Below are positions 33,217 through 38,080 of a stretch of 38,080 nucleotides of DNA, piece by piece; positions within the stretch are counted from its first letter, which is position 1; each line of letters starts with the position of its first letter. The position numbers and the translations under genes are program-made. The stretch covers positions 45,321,010-45,359,089 of the forward strand of contig JBOZIK010000001.1 in NCBI GenBank assembly GCA_051453625.1, written 5' to 3'. The stretch comes from Welwitschia mirabilis (lineage: Eukaryota; Gnetophyta; Gnetopsida; Welwitschiales). The notes under the pieces are model-generated. The model had not been told where the DNA came from. It searched no databases and saw only the letters and a list, made by a program, of their open reading frames with translations.

Positions 33217-33360
33217 CATTTAGAGCGATTTCAAAAGTGAGTTCTCCAATAGGTTGAATCTTAATCTTTTCATTGTAGATTGACTCCCATTTGGAGAGAT
33301 TTCAAACACAAGTTCTCCAATAGGTTGATTCTCAGTTTTTTTCATTTTAGATTGACTCCT
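33217..33360. repeat. Tandem duplication, two units of 71-73 bases
   Basis: CATTTAGAGCGATTTCAAAA (33217) and CATTTGGAGAGATTTCAAAC (33288) begin two units that share GTTCTCCAATAGGTTGA and end with AGATTGACTCC. Divergence is about 15 percent by eye, so it is an old duplication. Confidence 0.85.
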
Positions 33361-36300
33361 TATGGTTGTTTCTCAAGAAAATGACACTATGGAGGAATGC
33401 TATAAGAGGTATTCTAGCACTTACAGAATCTACTCAATGCCAATTTTGACGAGGTGGTGGAGTACATAAAAGGCCTTCAAGCAAATCTGCACCTTAAGTG
33501 TGGGCATGCATGCCTCATAAATAATGATGTTGTTGAAGGATTTCTTGCTTACATGGCATAAAATCTCTTACATGTGTACTTCAAGGTGGCTTTGAAGTGT
33601 TGGAAGGACTTCTAGTAGACATGTATAACCTTCGCTTTCTCATCATTGAAGGCTATACAACAGTGCATGTTGGAAGGTAAGGTACTTTATGCACTTGCTC
33701 ATCTTCAATAACTCGATGTACCTAATCTATAAGAGGGCACAAAAGAAGAAGGGAGAGAAGGAGGAAAGGCTAGGGAATTTTCGATTGGTCATAAAGGATT
33801 CAAATGTTGGATATACTATTGATGAAGACATCATAGAATCTTAAGGGATTCCATAGGACATTTGAGCTAAGGGGAAGGCTTATAGAGGAAACCCTTAGGA
33901 AAATGTTAAGAGTGTGGTCAATGTCCATGTGAACAACATGACTTGATGAATATAGTTGAGAACAAAAGGAAGGGTGCATCAACACCACCATGGTGTTGAT
34001 TATCAGGAATCTCATAGAGGATGCCTCAAGGATGGGGGTGACAGAGGCATTATTAGGAATGGAGGTAGGTAAAGTAGAAACTTTGAATTTGGGAGAGGAG
34101 GGAAGTGAATGGTATATAGATGGGATGGGAGGCATTCGCATTAGCCATAGGACTAGCTGAATCTCTTGTCAAGCTCATATAATGAGTTGGGTAGCATCCA
34201 CTATACGGTTTGGCTTTGCATAAGGTTTTACATCCACAACATCTTTTTTATTGTCATCATCAATTCCCACCTCCTAAGAGAGATAAAATGTTGGTAACAC
34301 TTATGACATAAGCAATATAGTAACAATACCCTAGATAGAGATGTAGGAAAAGGCTGACACATTGTGGAGGTTGCTAGCCAAGGGGTTTCTAATGTTGAAG
34401 AATTTCTCTCATCCCACTATGATTTTCACGGACAATACAAGGAGAATTGGAGTTCTCGATCGACGCTCTGTTGTGCGGAGCAGAAGACGAAGAGCTCTTA
34501 CAATCAAAGAGGAAATTACAGTTCCTTCCAATATGCTCAGAAATGAGAGGAACTTGCATTTCTTGTTATGCACGGTTAACCAAGGACACTAGAACCATAG
34601 TGGACTTATACTTAAACTCACTGCTTGCTTTGGCAACCAAAGCACTCTTCAAAGTTCAAATGCCAACACTTTATAGTGAGATAGTTGTAAAGATCATCTA
34701 CTTAATTTAGTTTAGATTAGCTTACTCTACACACATGGTGAGTCAAGATTTAAACTGAATTAGGGATGGGATACAACTCTCTCCACCTGATGAAATATGA
34801 CAAACCTCATTTCGTATAAGATTTTGACCTATTCCCTTTCATTTCACCACAACCACTATAGTGTTAGATCATGTAGTCTGTGAAGAAAAAATATCCTTCA
34901 GTCTACAAGTTTCTTAATCTCCTTGTCAAAGACATGATCATTACCATACAAACCTTAAGAATGGTATACAGATCCCATCCATCATAACCCACGATAATGC
35001 TTCTACAAGAAGGCCTTTTATGCCTTGTTATACATGAAAGAATAACAGTATGCAACATTGTCCCAATTAGGAAACCTAAGTGTTGGAAGGCTCCATAAGA
35101 AACCCATGCAATCAATCATGTTGGAAAGAGTGTGGTGTTAGAAAAACTTAGGATCCTCTTATGTGTCAAGTTGTTGATAGCTTCTAAAAGACTAGGTGCA
35201 CTAGCCACACAAAAAAGGAGTTGCTATGCAACAAGGATTCTCAATGGAGCAGTGAATTACAACCAATGTTGGAGGTCCAAATCTTTATTAATCATTTGCA
35301 AAAGCCAAAAATAAACTTTGGTTTCTTCAGAGGTTCAAATCTATGTTAACCGTAAGAAAATGCAAGATAATTGAGATGATTGAAGCTGTTTCTGAAGTGC
35401 CTCAACTAAAACAAATTTGTCCTTTGACAAGGTGGTGTTATGGTGGTGACCTAAGCAATAAAGATGATGTTTTGTAGTCATTTTGAGTCTCCAAGTTCAT
35501 CATGTAAACAAATCAACTCCTAGTCTCAATATTGATGTTACTCTAATTATCAAACAACAAGTCCTTCTTGGAAGGCTTAAATCTTAATCACTTCGTCATT
35601 TCCCTTTCTAGGCACTTGCAAATGATGTTCTTCTATGAAACTTTTGAGCTTTCATTTGTAACCAATCTTCTTCTCCACTTCTCTACTTTTAAATTGTTTT
35701 ATTTAGCAATTCAAGGCTTTCCTTGAATTCATAGGAGTGAATTTGTGATCTTGCCACTTTTCCCTTTTACAATTTTTAAGTGGTCAAAAGGGTTGACACT
35801 AATCCTTTATAGTCTGATTTTTATAACTTTGAGAATAAAGCCATAATGGCCACATGGCACATTCCTTGTTTGAACTATGCTCACAACATCATACTACGTA
35901 CATATGGGTACTGTTGATACATATGTATGCGGCATAAGGCTAGCGTGCAAGGTTACGCTTTCCATGGTTCTCACTGATTTGTTGATCTCGAAAACATCGA
36001 CATCATTTTTAGTTATTAATAGAGATTGAAACTCTTAAGCTTTGTGCTTGAAGTTTGAGACTTGAGTAGGATGGAGTAGTGCCTCTCTTATCTAAGCCAC
36101 CATAAAATTTGTTTTGACTTTAGATGATTTGTTTGTGTCTTTCAATATTGTATATTTACTTTTATTTCTAATGCATTACTCAAAAAAGGTTATAAACTAA
36201 AAATTTTATTTCAACAAAATCTGTTATTCTATTGGATTTCATATTGTTTTTGAAGAATTAATAATTGTTTTGAAGTAAATTTTCCTACTGAATTTGAAGT

Positions 36301-36838
36301 TTCATTTGAAATTCTTTGCCATTCTATTCAACCTTACTTTAAGGTTCTAATCCCCATATTTCAAGCCCTATAGGGCATGATAGACAAGTTGGCATAAACC
36401 AACTGGGATACACTATGTGAAGAACTCTTTGCTTGTATGCAACAACACATACAAATGGCATAGGAAATGCAAACAATGAGTGATGTCTGTAGTAACATAT
36501 CATACAAAAGGCTTACCACCTTGAAGTTATTGATGACAATGTATAGCCTAAAGGTATGGCACTAGTACCTCCTAAGGAGCATGGTTACAGTTAAGGTGAA
36601 CCAGAGAAGTTTGTAGTTTGTACCCTTGTTAGTATATGAGATGGATTTGATTATACCTTTAGGAAGGATGCAATAAACCAAATGTGGCTATCTTTTATAA
36701 TTCTCATGAATGACATTCTTGTTAGCCTCTTGCTGTAACAACACAATAGGGGTTAGATAAGTTAGGCCTCTTCTTGAGGCTACATCCTTGTCATTAGGGC
36801 ATTATCTCGTGAGGAAGATGAAAATTTGTGTTGAGTGA
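33361..36838 (+). pseudogene. Decayed retroelement DNA, probably gag and lost pol of a Ty3/gypsy element
   Basis: Weak plus-strand readings such as CMLEGKVLYALAHLQ (about 33668-33712), YNQRGNYSSFQYAQK (about 34498-34545) and TNWDTLCEELFACMQQHIQM (about 36395-36455) look like gag fragments. I could not find protease, RT or RNase H blocks, so most of pol has been deleted or has decayed beyond recognition before the integrase remnant. The open frames here on both strands are short and unconserved. Confidence 0.35.
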
Positions 36839-37890
36839 TGCTTTTGAACAAAGGATGCTAACTAAAGCGCATGAAATTCCCATGTGGAAGACATGAGATA
36901 GCACACCAAAATGGTTTTTCTTAGGCATCTCTATTTTTAGCCTAAAACATGGCAGGAGGTATTGGGTTATGTCTCCCATTGTGAAGCTTGTCAATGGGTA
37001 AAGGCCCAATAGATGAAGCGTAGGGCCCACTCTAACCACTTTAAATTTCACAACAAAAGTAGGAGGATACATCCATATAGTTCATCATTTGTCTTCTATA
37101 GACGTAAAGACAACATAATATCATCATGGTCATGTGGGATAGATTTTCGAAGATGGCACACTTCATTCCTCTAAGGGATGTCTCATCAGTAGAAGAGGTG
37201 AGGTGACTCTTCTGATTGCAAATTGTGAAGCTTCATGAAGTTCCAAGGTGAATGGCTTTAGATAGAGAGAGAAAAATTTCTCTTAGATTGTTTGCAACTA
37301 GCAATAAAAGTAATAGATGCCACCACCAAGTCCAGTGTGACATGTGACACCAAGATGCATAAACAGAAAGGGTGAATAGAATCTTAGAGGATATCCTAAT
37401 ATGTTGTGTAACAAGTAGGGAAAGTAGGAGCACTATCGGCATCTTATGGAGTTTGCTTAAAACTAGAGCAAACATTGCTCAACAAAAAAGGCACCCTTCA
37501 AAGTCATATATGAGAGGAACAATAGAACTCCATTAATATGCAAGGACACCATTGTGGGGAAGGAGGGTGGAATAGAGGGTCTAGAAGTAATGAAGGGCAT
37601 TGTGAAATTAATATAAAAACTATAAGGCAATTTGGGATCAGTTTAAGAAATATACATACAATGGGAGGTCATTGACAAATTTATAGATTGGAGACAAAGT
37701 ACTTCTCAAAGAAATCTAGACATTAAGCAACAAGTTGGAAAAGTATTCCAAGCTTAGTCCAAGATATATGGGACCTATTAGGGTTGTTGGTAGGAACAAG
37801 TGAGGGCATACTAGGCAGTGTTCTTAGAGAAGTGCAATTGCATACACTTGGCCTTCCACATAGGCCTTCCACAATCATTTAAGGGATACC
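36839..37890 (+). pseudogene. Ty3/gypsy integrase remnant inside the WD40 gene's intron
   Basis: Plus-strand pieces in the right order are LTKAHEIPM and W-EVLGYVSHCEACQWVKAQ (zinc-binding HHCC domain, near 36848-37010), MVMWDRFSKMAHFIPLRDVS (core with the first Asp, near 37123-37190), LHEVPR-MALDRERKISLRLF (second Asp, 37230-37290), QTERVNRILEDILICCVTS-like wording (37365-37410, Glu region), and in the C-terminal domain ATSWKSIPSLVQDIW near 37730-37770 followed by REVQLHTLGLP. Several frameshifts and stops break it. It shares the orientation of the host gene. It belongs to a different lineage from element B, closer to chromovirus-type elements; that is inference. Confidence 0.75.
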
Positions 37891-38080
37891 ACTAGATAAG
37901 GTTGAATTTGAACTGGATGGCACCTTCTTCATAATACCATGAGAGATGTTGTACTTTTGAACAAAGAAGGTATGAAATGAGAGTACATTGGTGATGTGGA
38001 TCTATTGAAATCCCATTGGGGAATTCACTTGGGAGAATGGAGATCATGGGGATTACCTCTTTAGCCTTCATGGACTTACT
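37891..38080 (+). other. Downstream flank of the integrase remnant, nothing recognised
   Basis: This should be the 3' end of the retroelement or its LTR. No LTR edge, polypurine tract or exon was found before the window ends. Confidence 0.4.

Larger units (their letters stand above)
31403..38080 (+). other. Intron 4 of the WD40 gene, at least 6.6 kb, not closed in the window
   Basis: The donor is TTTCAG|GTACCT at 31403. Exon 4 ends after one base of a codon and stops short of the family's remaining WD repeats. I searched the plus strand to the window end and found no stretch resembling the expected next exon (the KKxTGFQFSP-like block). The interval instead holds gaps, a 72-base tandem repeat and a Ty3/gypsy remnant in the gene's orientation. 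Premature termination of the gene is the alternative. Confidence 0.6.

Noticed and set aside
33800-34141. 113-codon minus-strand frame within the intron
   Set aside because: No family wording; it lies opposite weak plus-strand gag-like readings and is probably chance.
1-38080. CRISPR array, operon structure, riboswitch or other prokaryotic system
   Set aside because: No regularly spaced identical repeats or bacterial gene layout are seen; spliced exons and plant retrotransposons show nuclear plant DNA.

Overview
The window looks like nuclear DNA of a seed plant with a large, transposon-rich genome. A gymnosperm is my favoured guess, because the LTR retrotransposons are old and heavily decayed, LTR-like copies differ by very roughly a fifth by eye, and one gene has an intron of at least 6.6 kb filled with retroelement debris. 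Species cannot be fixed from sequence alone. Nine N runs (313-412, 2825-2904, 8458-9208, 11197-11536, 16517-16616, 17155-17254, 21770-21869, 31922-32029, 32300-32399) break the assembly, and several appear to be scaffolding placeholders.

Layout. 1 to about 3.5 kb, minus strand: the gag-protease-RT-RNase H part of a Ty3/gypsy element of Tekay/Del type (element A), with a readable initiator-Met-tRNA primer site and the edge of its LTR. A Pol III A/B-box pair near 3.5 kb suggests a tRNA-related SINE head. 3.8-19.4 kb, minus strand: an Athila/Tat-like Ty3/gypsy complex (element B) made of three partial copies: X (LTR, an extra ORF in the env position, integrase, part of RNase H), Y (RNase H, RT, protease, gag, 5' leader, start of an LTR) and Z (gag, 5' leader, LTR). 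19.4-23.25 kb, plus strand: two 3' halves of the same Ty1/copia family (RT/RNase H, 3' UTR with tandem repeats, polypurine tract, short LTR), separated by a LINE ORF1 remnant on the minus strand. 23.25-28.0 kb: AT-rich DNA in which I recognise no gene.

28.0 kb to the window end: the only host gene I can support, a plant WD40-repeat protein of the WDR44-like family, on the plus strand. Four coding exons (28955-30229, 30912-31002, 31113-31270, 31351-31402) join in frame to 525 codons plus one base. The last exons, and so the end of the beta-propeller, must lie beyond position 38080. Everything from 31403 onward is therefore probably one large intron carrying a plus-strand Ty3/gypsy remnant with recognisable integrase.

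How it fits together: all mobile elements here appear dead, with frameshifts, in-frame stops and altered catalytic residues. Element B seems to have landed inside the first copia copy, since the copia RT reading frame starts directly at the B LTR edge. The most interesting signals are the env-position ORF of element B with only TAG and TGA stops, a recurrent palindrome (TCATCTAGATGA and variants) in its leader and LTR, and a conserved tandem repeat in the copia 3' UTR.
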